A stretch of 64,000 nucleotides of DNA from SMWN01 sp965221455 (GTDB lineage Bacteria; Pseudomonadota; Gammaproteobacteria; Eutrophobiales; Eutrophobiaceae), in NCBI GenBank assembly GCA_965221455.1, contig OZ244890.1, positions 1,116,001 through 1,180,000 on the forward strand, read 5' to 3'. Positions 28,654 through 37,861 of the stretch are shown piece by piece. A program made the translations under genes and the position numbers. How positions within the stretch are numbered: the stretch's first letter is position 1; every line of letters starts with the position of its first letter. Below the pieces are notes generated by a model, which searched no databases, was not told the origin of the DNA, and saw only the letters and a program-made list of their open reading frames with translations.

Positions 28654-29637
28654 ATGTCCAGCAATGTTCAAACACTAAACAAAAAAAAAGAAATACGTCA
28701 TGACTGGCAAGTACAGGAAGTAATGTCTTTAATGCGGCAATCACTGAATGATCTGGTATTTCAGGCACAGTCCATACACAGGAAATATTTTGATGCCAAT
28801 ACCGTTCAGCTCAGCACTTTGTTGAATATAAAACGTGGGGGTTGTCCTGAAGACTGCGCTTATTGTCCGCAAAGCGTTCGCTATCAGACAGAGATCGAAG
28901 TAGGGTCAATACTGTCATTGGACGAAGTAAAAAAAGCGGCGAATACTGCGAAGCGGGAAGGGGCGACGCGATTTTGCATGGGCGCAGCGTGGCGTAGTCC
29001 AAAAGAAAAAGATTTTAGCCTGGTTCTGAATATGGTTCGAGAAGTTAGAGAGTTGGGCATGGAAACGTGCGTGACCATGGGCATGTTGAATGACGACCAG
29101 GCATCCAGGCTGAAGCAGGCAGGTCTGGATTATTACAACCATAACATCGACAGCTCCGAATCTTTTTATGCAACCATTATCAGTACTAGGGACTATAAGG
29201 ATCGTCTTGAGACGCTGGAAAGGGTTTGTAAGGCAGGCATTAATGTTTGCTCAGGCGGCATAATTGGCATGGGAGAGGCCGTATCAGATCGTGCGGAGAT
29301 GTTGTGTACATTGGCTAATTTGAAAAAACATCCGGAAAGTGTGCCAATTAACCTGCTGGTAAAATTAAAAGGTACGCCCTTGGCTGCTGTCGATGATTTA
29401 GATCCCTTTGATATGGTGCGCATGTTAGCCAGTGCCAGGATTATGATGCCGACTGCTTATGTTCGTTTATCCGCTGGGCGTATGGAAATGAACGACGAAC
29501 ATCAGGCACTTTGTTTTATGGCCGGAGCAAACTCGATCTTCTACGGCGAAGAACTGCTAACGACAAATAATCCTGAATTGAAAAAAGATAGGGCCCTGTT
29601 TGAACGTCTGGGTATTAATACATCTTTAGTGAAGTAG
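28654..29637 (+). CDS. bioB: Biotin synthase
   Basis: 327 residues, a radical-SAM enzyme that inserts sulfur into dethiobiotin. The iron-sulfur motif is GGCPEDCAYCPQS, and the second-cluster ligands fall in CMGAAWRSPKEKD, CVTMGML and NICSGGI-like (NVCSGGIIGMGE). The C-terminal ARIMMPTAYVRLSAGR is also conserved. First gene of bioB-bioF-bioC-bioD; bioF begins 7 bases after the stop. No clear BirA operator was found upstream. Confidence 0.98.
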   Translation: MSSNVQTLNKKKEIRHDWQVQEVMSLMRQSLNDLVFQAQSIHRKYFDANTVQLSTLLNIKRGGCPEDCAYCPQSVRYQTEIEVGSILSLDEVKKAANTAKREGATRFCMGAAWRSPKEKDFSLVLNMVREVRELGMETCVTMGMLNDDQASRLKQAGLDYYNHNIDSSESFYATIISTRDYKDRLETLERVCKAGINVCSGGIIGMGEAVSDRAEMLCTLANLKKHPESVPINLLVKLKGTPLAAVDDLDPFDMVRMLASARIMMPTAYVRLSAGRMEMNDEHQALCFMAGANSIFYGEELLTTNNPELKKDRALFERLGINTSLVK

Positions 29638-29644
29638 GCCGGTA

Positions 29645-30820
29645 GTGGATTTGTCGGTAAGTGAATTTAGGGGTACGCTGGAGAAAAAGCTGGAAGCGCG
29701 AAAAGAAACCCATCTTTTCAGAAAACGGCGGACAATTGATTCCCGACAAGGGGTGGTGATTAAGATTAATGGCCGTCGCCTGATTAATTTTTGTAGTAAC
29801 GATTATCTGGGCTTATCCAACCATCCGCAGATCGTGTCAGCGTTTAAGGTGGGAGGCGACAAGTTCGGAATCAGCAGCAGCGCATCCTCTATGGTGTCCG
29901 GTCGGTATAATTTACATCAGCGACTGGAGGAAAAACTTGCTGAGAAAACAGGGCGTGAAGCTGCTCTGATATTTTCTAGTGGCTACATGGCTAACTTGGC
30001 CATTGCGACAAGTTTTGCCGGAAGATCAGATGCTGTTTTTCTGGATCGACTAGCGCATGCTTCGCTTGTTGATGCTGCACGTTTGTCGACCGCTAAACTG
30101 CATAGATACAAACACCTCGATTTTGCCGCTTTGAACTTACGCCTGAAAAAATCACCAGCAAAAACAAAGTTAGTGCTTACTGATACCGTGTTCAGCATGG
30201 ACGGAGATATAGCACCGATAGGAGAAATTGCGGAGGTCTGCAAGCAAAATCACGCAGTGCTGGTGGCTGACGATGCTCATGGTTTTGGTGTGCTTGGGCC
30301 AACGGGCGGCGGTTTGCTGGAAGATAAAAACATTCGGCCTGATCAGGTCCCGGTACTCGTCGCGACATTTGGTAAGGCGCTTGGCACCGCTGGTGCTTTC
30401 GTTGTGGCGGACAAATTAGTCATTGAAACGCTCGTGCAGTTCGGTAGAAGCCACATATACACGACAGCGCAGCCGCCCGCGCTCACTAGCGCAACACTTG
30501 TTGCGCTTGAAGTGCTTGAAAAGGAAGCTTGGCGCAGACAGAAACTATATGAACTAGTGGATCGATTCAAGCAGGGAGCAAAAGCCTCGGGCCTAAATCT
30601 ACTGCCCTCAGACACAGCAATTCAGCCTTTGCTTATCGGCAGATCAGAAAACGCTTTACGTGTCAGTGAAAATTTACTTGAGGCAGGTTTTTTTGTTTCT
30701 GCGATCAGGCCGCCCACGGTACCTGAGGGAACCGCACGATTACGCATTACCATAACGGCCGGACATACTGAAGATCAGATAAATCGTTTGCTAGGATCTT
30801 TGGAAAAAGCCTTGTGGTGA
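29645..30820 (+). CDS. bioF: 8-amino-7-oxononanoate synthase
   Basis: 391 residues, a PLP enzyme joining pimeloyl-ACP and alanine. It shows FCSNDYLGLSNHP, then SGYMANLA, TDTVFSMDGDIAPI, VADDAHGFGVLG and the PLP-lysine region ATFGKALGTAGAFV. The start is GTG at 29645. The gene overlaps bioC by 7 bases. Normally bioH lies between bioF and bioC in related clusters; here it is absent. Confidence 0.97.
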   Translation: MDLSVSEFRGTLEKKLEARKETHLFRKRRTIDSRQGVVIKINGRRLINFCSNDYLGLSNHPQIVSAFKVGGDKFGISSSASSMVSGRYNLHQRLEEKLAEKTGREAALIFSSGYMANLAIATSFAGRSDAVFLDRLAHASLVDAARLSTAKLHRYKHLDFAALNLRLKKSPAKTKLVLTDTVFSMDGDIAPIGEIAEVCKQNHAVLVADDAHGFGVLGPTGGGLLEDKNIRPDQVPVLVATFGKALGTAGAFVVADKLVIETLVQFGRSHIYTTAQPPALTSATLVALEVLEKEAWRRQKLYELVDRFKQGAKASGLNLLPSDTAIQPLLIGRSENALRVSENLLEAGFFVSAIRPPTVPEGTARLRITITAGHTEDQINRLLGSLEKALW

Positions 30821-31677
30821 TCGATAAGACAAAAGTCGCTGCGAGCTTTAGTCGCTCCGCAGAAGGTTATGAAGAACATGCAGTGTTGCAAAGAACTGTT
30901 GCGAAACGTCTTCTGGAAAGATTGTCGCTGGTAAATATTCAACCCAGAGTTATTGTAGATGCTGGATCGGGATCTGGTGGCGCGGCCAGACGCTTGACGA
31001 AGATATATAGGAATGCACAAATTTTACAACTTGATCTGTCGCATGAAATGTTACACCGCTCCAATTTACTGGAACCCTGGTTTTTTTCGAGACAACAATT
31101 TATTTGTGGCGATATCGAAAAATTACCCCTTCGAAAACACTCTGTGGAATTATTTTTCTCAAACCTAATGTTGCAATGGTGCAATGATCTTGATGAGGCC
31201 TTCTTCTGCATCAAAAATGCGCTCAGCAAAGGAGGTTTGTTTCTGTTTACAACACTTGGTCCTGATACCCTGAAAGAGTTGCGTTCCAGCTGGGCCGAAG
31301 TAGACGACGATGTGCACGTGAGTACCTTTATTGATATGCATGATGTTGGTGACGCCCTGGTTCGTGCCGGTTTTGTTGAACCGGTAATGGATATAGAACA
31401 TATCACCATGACCTACACAGACTGTTTCTCTCTCATGAAAGACCTGAAATTGTTGGGAGCTAATAATTCAAACGTTGAAAGGTTTCGCGGACTTACCGGG
31501 CAAAACAAAATGAAAAAAATGGTGTCCGCCTACGAAAAATTCCGGACTGAGGGGCGTTTGCCACTAAGCTACGAGATCGTTTACGGTCATGCATGGACAC
31601 CTGTGCAAGATCCCACCCCTGGCCCCCAGGATAATGCAGTCTATTTTCCTGTCTCTTCACTCAAGATGAGGCGCTAA
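30814..31677 (+). CDS. bioC: Malonyl-ACP O-methyltransferase BioC
   Basis: 287 residues, a SAM methyltransferase that disguises malonyl-ACP as a methyl ester for pimelate synthesis. Motif I is VIVDAGSGSGGAARRL, then LDLSHEML, GDIEKLPL and NLMLQWCNDLDEAF, the pattern of BioC. The start is one of two adjacent GTG codons (30814 or 30817) overlapping the bioF end; both give the same protein within one residue. bioD follows after 4 bases. Confidence 0.94.
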   Translation: MVIDKTKVAASFSRSAEGYEEHAVLQRTVAKRLLERLSLVNIQPRVIVDAGSGSGGAARRLTKIYRNAQILQLDLSHEMLHRSNLLEPWFFSRQQFICGDIEKLPLRKHSVELFFSNLMLQWCNDLDEAFFCIKNALSKGGLFLFTTLGPDTLKELRSSWAEVDDDVHVSTFIDMHDVGDALVRAGFVEPVMDIEHITMTYTDCFSLMKDLKLLGANNSNVERFRGLTGQNKMKKMVSAYEKFRTEGRLPLSYEIVYGHAWTPVQDPTPGPQDNAVYFPVSSLKMRR

Positions 31678-31681
31678 CAGC

Positions 31682-32380
31682 GTGACCGCTTATTTTATTA
31701 CCGGGACAGATACCGGCGTTGGTAAAACCTGGGCGACGCTGGCTTTGATGCAGGCCTTGCAAAACCATGGAGAAGTTGTCGTTGGGATGAAGCCTGTCGC
31801 CAGCGGATGTGAGAAAACAGGGGTAGAGCTATGCAATGAAGACGCCGTGAAAATCTTGTGGCTCTCCAGCAATAACCAATATTTAGATTATAAAATCGTC
31901 AATCCCTATGCGTTTGAACCAGCGGTAGCGCCGCATGTTGCGGCCCGATGGGCAGGTGTAAAAATTGATATCGAAAAAATAGTCGATAATTTTAATTTGT
32001 TGCATAAAGACGCCGACAGGGTGGTTGTCGAGGGGGTTGGAGGCTGGTGTACACCTTTGAGCGACAAAGAGATGTCGGCGGATTTGGTGCGACGTCTTGA
32101 TTTGGCAGTGATACTGGTTATCGGTCTACGCTTGGGCTGTATTAATCATGCCTTGTTAACATCTCGTGCAATTCAGAGCGACGGGCTTAAATTACAGGGC
32201 TGGATAAGCAGTCAGATTGATCAGGACTATGTTGGCGTTAAAGAAACCATGGACGTTTTACACGCCCGAATTAAAGCCCCTTGTTTGGGAAACCTGCCTT
32301 ATTTGGAAAAACTTGATCCGAACTTTTTGGCTCGTAACATAAAATCCGGTGCTCTCAGGATGCACAATAATATTAAATAA
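31682..32380 (+). CDS. bioD: Dethiobiotin synthetase
   Basis: 232 residues, an ATP-dependent carboxylase closing the ureido ring of dethiobiotin. P-loop: ITGTDTGVGKTWATLAL. Substrate region: KPVASGCEKTG, then VEGVGGWCTPLSDKEM, and VIGLRLGCINHALLT. GTG start at 31682. Last gene of the biotin run; bioA is not in the window. Confidence 0.97.
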   Translation: MTAYFITGTDTGVGKTWATLALMQALQNHGEVVVGMKPVASGCEKTGVELCNEDAVKILWLSSNNQYLDYKIVNPYAFEPAVAPHVAARWAGVKIDIEKIVDNFNLLHKDADRVVVEGVGGWCTPLSDKEMSADLVRRLDLAVILVIGLRLGCINHALLTSRAIQSDGLKLQGWISSQIDQDYVGVKETMDVLHARIKAPCLGNLPYLEKLDPNFLARNIKSGALRMHNNIK

Positions 32381-33010
32381 TAGCCTGTCGAACCAGGTGC
32401 TTTACCAAGCGTTTCAGCGTGGCGCGATAGAAAAGCAGGAGGATAAAGGCCGAGCGAGAAACGGCACGGTCTGGAATAGTGTTTTGAGCGCAAAGGCATA
32501 TTACACTGCCTCTATGCATTATCAATTTATTAAAGCAGACATTGTTTTTTCTATCATGTACCCAAGTTTATATTGACTGTAAGTGTTGTCTTTCTACTTT
32601 GGATACTGGCAGAACTTGCAAAAAGACGCTGAAATAGGGCATATTGCCGCGTTGGATACAGCAAACGCGGGCACCGCAGCACAAGAGCATAGGAATGGAC
32701 ATTTGGTTAGGGGAGACAAACGGTCTATGATAGAAGGTGATGAATAGTCTCGGGCGGATAATCTGTAAAATCAGGAGCATGATGTACGAGAGGGGATCCT
32801 GTAATTTGTTTTTGCTTGTTCTGGTAACGGGCTTTTTATTTAGTGACCGTAGTTGATGTTTATATTTATACGTGAATTCTCCGAAGCAGGCTCTGCCAGG
32901 CTTGCACTTTGTTACCCATGCTTTTTGGGTTGCCGGATTTGGTTGTATTGATTCAGAGGCGTGAAATAAAAGAGTGGAAATTTTGATTAATTTTTGTTGG
33001 GGAACGTTGC
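32381..33010. other. Long non-coding stretch before the oxidase genes
   Basis: 630 bases with no convincing gene; short frames on both strands lack ribosome-binding sites and family resemblance. It should contain the promoter of the cytochrome oxidase operon. The end just before coxB has a G-rich ribosome-binding site (GTTGGGGAACG) before ATG at 33011. Confidence 0.5.
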
Positions 33011-34153
33011 ATGTTGATTAAATATATAAAAAATATTGCGATGACAGCGGTTCCGGCGGTGTTGTGGTTGTGGTCATCGCTTGCAAATGCAGACTGGACG
33101 CTTAATTTGAGAGAAGGTGTCACTCCGGTCAGTCGAGAAATATATGATTTGCATATGCTCATCCTCTATATCGTCACCGTTATCGGGATTGTGGTGTTTG
33201 GTCTCATGGCCTGGTCTATTTTTCACCACAGAAAGTCCAAAGGGGCGGTGGCCGCAAATTTTCACCACAGCACGGCGGCTGAAATTGCCTGGACGATTAT
33301 TCCAATTCTGATTTTGATCGTAATTGCTGTGCCTGCGACCAGGACGTTGATATTCATGGAGAAAACAGCTGATGCAGATGTCACCTTGAAAGTCACTGGC
33401 TATCAATGGAAGTGGAAATACGAGTATATCGAGGATGACTTGAGTTTCTTCAGTTCCCTGGACAAGAAAAGTAACGAAGCTCGTGCAAAAGATTCCGGTA
33501 TCGATCCTGCCACTGTGGAAAACTACCTGTTAGAAGTGGACAAACCAATCGTTTTGCCAGTGGACACAAAAATCAGGATTTTGACGACGGCGAATGATGT
33601 TATCCACGCTTGGTGGCTGCCTGATCTGGGCTGGAAGCGCGATGCTATTCCAGGTTTTGTCAATGATAACTGGGCGATAATTAATGAGGAAGGGATCTAT
33701 CGTGGTCAATGTGCCGAATTGTGCGGCAAGGACCATGCGTTTATGCCGATTGTTTTGGAGGTTGTTTCGAAAGAGGCCTACCGTACCTGGATAGCTGATA
33801 CTAAACAGGCGCAGATTGACGAGCTTAATAGCTCAGATAGAGAATGGTCGAAGGATGAGTTGATGACCAGGGGTGAAGAAGTTTATAACGCTGCTTGTGC
33901 TGCATGTCATATGGCTGGCGGGGAAGGGATCCCCGGTGCTTTTCCGGCACTTGATGGCAGCGCAATAGCGATAGGTCCAATAGCGGATCATATAGACATC
34001 GTTCTCAAGGGCAAACCGGGTACTGCGATGCAGGCTTTTGGTGAACAACTAAGTGATGCTGAGCTTGCGGCAGTCATTACCTATGAGCGTAATGCCTGGA
34101 GTAATGCAGTTGGCGATATCGTTCAACCTGCCGACATCAAGGCCGTGCGTTAG
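33011..34153 (+). CDS. coxB: Cytochrome c oxidase subunit II with fused cytochrome c domain
   Basis: 380 residues. A signal peptide (VLWLWSSLANA) and two membrane helices are followed by the cupredoxin domain holding the dinuclear CuA site: VIHAWWLPDLG, then GQCAELCGKDHAFMPI with both cysteines, the histidine and the methionine. After about residue 280 a monohaem cytochrome c domain has YNAACAACHMAGGEG and MQAFGEQLSDAELAAV. This fused form (as in caa3-type enzymes) accepts electrons from cytochrome c. coxA follows after 67 bases. Confidence 0.97.
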   Translation: MLIKYIKNIAMTAVPAVLWLWSSLANADWTLNLREGVTPVSREIYDLHMLILYIVTVIGIVVFGLMAWSIFHHRKSKGAVAANFHHSTAAEIAWTIIPILILIVIAVPATRTLIFMEKTADADVTLKVTGYQWKWKYEYIEDDLSFFSSLDKKSNEARAKDSGIDPATVENYLLEVDKPIVLPVDTKIRILTTANDVIHAWWLPDLGWKRDAIPGFVNDNWAIINEEGIYRGQCAELCGKDHAFMPIVLEVVSKEAYRTWIADTKQAQIDELNSSDREWSKDELMTRGEEVYNAACAACHMAGGEGIPGAFPALDGSAIAIGPIADHIDIVLKGKPGTAMQAFGEQLSDAELAAVITYERNAWSNAVGDIVQPADIKAVR

Positions 34154-34220
34154 GCTGGCGTATGCGTCTGCAAAACTTGGGCTACTGGTGAAACAGAATA
34201 AGATTTAGGAGGTTAGGTAC

Positions 34221-35816
34221 ATGGGTTACAGCGCTGTCCACGACGACGATCATCACGACCATAAGCCAACGGGTATAGGTCGTTGGTTGTTCTCAACAAA
34301 TCACAAAGATATTGGCACCATGTATCTGGTGTTTGCCTTGATTATGTTTTTCATTGGCGGCGCCATGGCGATGGTTATCCGCGCTGAACTTTTTCAGCCC
34401 GGATTACAATTTGTCAATCCCGATTTTTTTAATCAAATGACCACCATGCATGCCATCATCATGATCTTTGGAGCAGTGATGCCGGCCGGAGTCGGGCTTG
34501 CCAACTGGTTAATACCGATGATGATTGGTGCGCCGGATATGGCCATGCCCCGCATGAATAACATGAGTTTCTGGATATTGCCGTTTGCATTCACCATGCT
34601 GCTGTCCACTCTGTTCATGGATGGTGGTGCACCTTCCGGCGGTTGGACTATGTACCCGCCGTTGGTCTTGCAATTGGGCGATGGCTTTCCGTTTCTTATT
34701 TTTGCCATTCATTTTCTCGGGATCTCATCCATTATGGGGGCGATAAATATTATCGCTACCGTATTTAATATGCGTGCACCGGGCATGACCTTCATGAAAT
34801 TGCCTCTGTTTGTCTGGACCTGGATTATCACCGCGTTTCTACTGATTGCTGCCATGCCTGTTTTTGCAGGGGCAGTGACGATGTTATTGACAGACAAGTT
34901 TTTTGGTACCAGTTTTTTCAATGCTGCCGGCGGCGGCGATCCAGTGTTGTTCCAGCATGTTTTCTGGTTCTTCGGCCATCCTGAAGTCTATATTCTGATC
35001 TTGCCCGCTTTCGGGATTGTCTCGCAGATTTTGCCGACTTTTGCACGCAAACCCTTGTTTGGTTATGCCTCGATGGTTTATGCAACAGCCGCTATCGCAT
35101 TCCTGTCGTTCTTTGTTTGGGCACACCATATGTTTACAGTCGGCATGCCATTAGCTGGTGAACTCTATTTCATGTATGCAACGATGTCGATTGCTGTACC
35201 GACCGGTGTAAAAGTATTTAATTGGATAGCCACCATGTGGAAAGGCTCGATGACCTTCGAAACACCAATGTTGTTTTCGCTGGCTTTCATTGTTTTGTTC
35301 ACCATCGGCGGCTTTACCGGTCTAATGATGGCGGTAACTCCGGTTGATTTTCAATACCACGATACCTACTTTATCGTCGCGCATTTTCATTATGTGCTGG
35401 TGCCGGGTGCGGTGTTTGCCTTGATGGCTGCAGCCTATTACTGGTTGCCAAAATGGACGGGACATATGTACAACGAATGTCTGGGTAAATGGCATTTCTG
35501 GTTGTCCGCTATTTTTGTTAATGTCTTGTTTTTCCCGCAACATTTTTTGGGCCTGGCGGGTATGCCACGCCGTATTCCAGACTATAACGTTCAGTTCGCT
35601 GATTGGAACATGGTGTCCAGTTTGGGAGGGTTCGCCTTTGGTTTATCACAATTGCTGTTTGTTTATATCGTCATTCAGTGTGTTCGCGGCGGTAAGAAAG
35701 CTACCGATCAAGTATGGGAAAGTGCACAGGGTCTGGAGTGGACCTTGTCTTCACCGCCACCGTTCCACTCATTCACCGTTCCGCCTCAAGTGACGGAAGA
35801 AACGGCTCATTCATAG
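34221..35816 (+). CDS. coxA: Cytochrome c oxidase subunit I
   Basis: 531 residues, 12 membrane helices, the haem-copper catalytic subunit. The haem a ligand histidine is in TTMHAIIMIFG. CuB and the cross-linked His-Tyr lie in WFFGHPEVYILILPAFG. The second pair is in FVWAHHMFTVGMP, and haem a3 and a ligands are in DTYFIVAHFHYVLV. The proton-channel region matches A1-type enzymes. A good ribosome-binding site (AGGAGG) precedes ATG at 34221. Confidence 0.98.
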   Translation: MGYSAVHDDDHHDHKPTGIGRWLFSTNHKDIGTMYLVFALIMFFIGGAMAMVIRAELFQPGLQFVNPDFFNQMTTMHAIIMIFGAVMPAGVGLANWLIPMMIGAPDMAMPRMNNMSFWILPFAFTMLLSTLFMDGGAPSGGWTMYPPLVLQLGDGFPFLIFAIHFLGISSIMGAINIIATVFNMRAPGMTFMKLPLFVWTWIITAFLLIAAMPVFAGAVTMLLTDKFFGTSFFNAAGGGDPVLFQHVFWFFGHPEVYILILPAFGIVSQILPTFARKPLFGYASMVYATAAIAFLSFFVWAHHMFTVGMPLAGELYFMYATMSIAVPTGVKVFNWIATMWKGSMTFETPMLFSLAFIVLFTIGGFTGLMMAVTPVDFQYHDTYFIVAHFHYVLVPGAVFALMAAAYYWLPKWTGHMYNECLGKWHFWLSAIFVNVLFFPQHFLGLAGMPRRIPDYNVQFADWNMVSSLGGFAFGLSQLLFVYIVIQCVRGGKKATDQVWESAQGLEWTLSSPPPFHSFTVPPQVTEETAHS

Positions 35817-35836
35817 ACTGGAATCGGCTTACGTAA

Positions 35837-35959
35837 ATGGCGATGGAGGAGGATAATCTGACAGCATCAAGGGATGCGGCGAATATAAGGGTAGCCTTAT
35901 TATTAGGCGTGGTTGCGTTCGGAATTTATCTCGGTTTTCTCTGGTATTACGTCGGATGA
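35837..35959 (+). CDS. Small one-helix protein between coxA and ctaG
   Basis: A 40-codon frame starting ATG at 35837 (MAMEEDNLTASRDAAN, then a helix VALLLGVVAFGIYLGFLWYYVG). It ends at 35959, and its stop overlaps the ctaG start as ATGA, which argues for real coupled translation. The true start could be further in, since GGAGGAGG lies inside the 5' end, just before AATCTGACA; a CTG start would give about 33 residues. The position matches small oxidase-assembly proteins found between coxA and ctaG in other proteobacteria. Function inferred from place only. Confidence 0.7.
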   Translation: MAMEEDNLTASRDAANIRVALLLGVVAFGIYLGFLWYYVG

Positions 35960-36525
35960 CCAGCGACTATATTAGTGCCAAACTGACCGTTTTTGCATTA
36001 GCGATGTTTGGTTTTGGTTATGCTTTGGTGCCGCTTTACGATGTGCTCTGCGATGTTACGGGGTTGAATGGAAAAACCGGAGAAATTACCAGCGCGGCAG
36101 TTAGTGAGCTGATTGTCGATTATGATCGCACGGTCACAGTGCAGTTGGATACGAATGTTAATAGTGCGTTGCCGTGGCGGTTTAAAGCGGTTGATAAAAT
36201 AGTGACAGTGCATCCAGGGGAAGTTACGGAAGCAGTGTTTGTCGCAGAGAATATTTCTTCGACGGAGGTGGTTGGGCAGGCTGTTCCGAGTGTGACGCCT
36301 CCCCGGGCTTCTTTATTTTTTAACAAGTCCGAGTGTTTTTGTTTTACTCGCCAAACACTGGCTGCCCGTGAACGAAAAGAAATGGTAGTACGCTTTGTGG
36401 TGGCGGCGGATTTGCCGGCAAAGATTTCGACGCTAACGTTGTCATATACTTTTTTTGTCGCGCCGGAATCAACAAAAGTTGTTTCACAGGTGGCAGAGGT
36501 GACCCAGGCAGAAACCAAAACCTAG
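35956..36525 (+). CDS. ctaG: Cytochrome c oxidase assembly protein CtaG (Cox11 type)
   Basis: 189 residues. One N-terminal membrane helix (LTVFALAMFGFGYALVPLYDVLC) is followed by a periplasmic immunoglobulin-like domain carrying the copper-binding motif SECFCFTRQTLAARERKEM. It delivers copper to the CuB site of subunit I. The start overlaps the small upstream gene by four bases, and coxC follows 57 bases downstream. Confidence 0.96.
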   Translation: MTSDYISAKLTVFALAMFGFGYALVPLYDVLCDVTGLNGKTGEITSAAVSELIVDYDRTVTVQLDTNVNSALPWRFKAVDKIVTVHPGEVTEAVFVAENISSTEVVGQAVPSVTPPRASLFFNKSECFCFTRQTLAARERKEMVVRFVVAADLPAKISTLTLSYTFFVAPESTKVVSQVAEVTQAETKT

Positions 36526-36582
36526 TTCGTTTGCAAGTATCAGGATTGAATATTCAGGTAATATTGATGGGGAAAAGAAGTC

Positions 36583-37464
36583 ATGTCTGATTCGAGTAGT
36601 GCTTACTTTATACCGGAGCCGAGCCGTTGGCCGTTAGTCGGTTCTATGGCTTTATTTTTAACATTCATCGGTGCGGCTGTTATGTTGAATGGCTCAGAGT
36701 TTGGTACTTTTATCCTTGGTCTCGGCGCAGCAGCGATTATTTATATGTTTGCAGGTTGGTTCTCAGATGTGATCTCGGAGAGTCTGCATGGCAAATATAA
36801 TAAGCAGGTGGATATCAGTTTTCGTTGGGGGATGAGCTGGTTTATCTTCTCGGAGGTTATGTTTTTTGCGGCTTTTTTTGGAGCTTTGTTTTATGTGCGG
36901 GAGTTGTCATTGCCCTGGTTGTCCGGTGAAGGTGCCAAGCTGGCGACACACATGTTTCTGTGGCCTGACTTTGAGCTGGATTGGCCTATATTGTCGATAC
37001 CGGATGAAAATGCTTTTGCCAACTCTCTGTTTTATGAGGTGGTCCCCGCATGGGGAGTGCCCGCCCTGAATACCGCTATCTTACTCACCAGTGGTGCGAC
37101 TGTGACTTTTGCACATTGGGCATTGAAGAAAAATAACAACAAGGCTCTTTGCTGGTGGTTATTTGCGACTGTATTACTTGGTTTCATCTTTGTTTATTTC
37201 CAAATGGTCGAATATCATCATGCCTATACCGAGTTAAATTTGAAATTTAGTTCAGGGGTCTACGGATCGACCTTTTATATGTTGACAGGTTTTCATGGAT
37301 TTCATGTGACCATGGGAGCGGTCATGTTGACTGTAATATTATTTCGTTCGATGAAGGGTCATTTTAACGATCAGAACCATTTCGCGTTTGAGGCGGTTTC
37401 CTGGTATTGGCATTTTGTTGATGTCGTTTGGTTGGGTTTGTTTATTTTTGTTTACTGGTTGTAA
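36583..37464 (+). CDS. coxC: Cytochrome c oxidase subunit III
   Basis: 293 residues, seven membrane helices. Conserved stretches: FRWGMSWFIFSEVMFFAAFFGA, SLFYEVVPAWGVPALNTAILLTSGATVT, FYMLTGFHGFHVTMGA and the C-terminal FEAVSWYWHFVDVVWLGLF. Part of the aa3 oxidase core. A Rho-independent terminator follows 34 bases after the stop codon. Confidence 0.97.
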   Translation: MSDSSSAYFIPEPSRWPLVGSMALFLTFIGAAVMLNGSEFGTFILGLGAAAIIYMFAGWFSDVISESLHGKYNKQVDISFRWGMSWFIFSEVMFFAAFFGALFYVRELSLPWLSGEGAKLATHMFLWPDFELDWPILSIPDENAFANSLFYEVVPAWGVPALNTAILLTSGATVTFAHWALKKNNNKALCWWLFATVLLGFIFVYFQMVEYHHAYTELNLKFSSGVYGSTFYMLTGFHGFHVTMGAVMLTVILFRSMKGHFNDQNHFAFEAVSWYWHFVDVVWLGLFIFVYWL

Positions 37465-37497
37465 TCTGGAAAATAAACTCAATTGATCAAGTCAAGA

Positions 37498-37528
37498 GGC
37501 GCTACTGATGTAGCGCCTTTTCTGTTTT
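37498..37528 (+). terminator. Rho-independent terminator after coxC
   Basis: The stem GGCGCTAC / GTAGCGCC (37498-37505 and 37510-37517) has a TGAT loop and is followed by TTTTCTGTTTT. It ends the coxB-coxA-ctaG-coxC transcript and overlaps the last codons of the convergent DUF2909 gene. Confidence 0.85.
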
Positions 37529-37771
37529 GGACGACTCGGGTTTGGGTAAGCTGGAATTAACGCTGTTGGGCTGTATCAAGCCCGTAAAATAACCGATGAG
37601 CAGCATCAGAAACAGAGCGATAGACAAAGAAACTCTTATTGTGAGAGCCTTAGCAGTTCGATTGGTCTCGTTCCTGTCATTAATCAGAAAAAACATGCCT
37701 GATGTAAGGCTGATAATCACCGCAAGTAACAAAAGTACGATAATAATTTTATAAACGAGGATGCCCGACAT
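37502..37771 (-). CDS. DUF2909 twin-transmembrane protein
   Basis: 89 residues from ATG at 37771 (MSGILVYKIIIVLLLLAVI). Two membrane helices flank a short hydrophilic loop (LINDRNETNRTAKALTIRVSLS), the layout of DUF2909. The gene sits convergent to coxC and divergent from surf1, where it is found in Pseudomonas and relatives. The open frame extends upstream to 37957, but that part overlaps surf1 and looks spurious. Role unknown; probably oxidase related. Confidence 0.8.
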   Translation of the reverse strand: MSGILVYKIIIVLLLLAVIISLTSGMFFLINDRNETNRTAKALTIRVSLSIALFLMLLIGYFTGLIQPNSVNSSLPKPESSKTEKALHQ

Positions 37772-37861
37772 TGCCTGGTAGTATCTGTCATTGAAGTTAT
37801 AAGTATACTCTTGATAATGTTTCACTTCATATCGCAATATCACAAAGGGTTTTTGCGTTAA

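Noticed and set aside
30961..31409. Minus-strand frame overlapping bioC
   Set aside because: bioC has intact methyltransferase motifs and operon overlap; the antisense frame has none.
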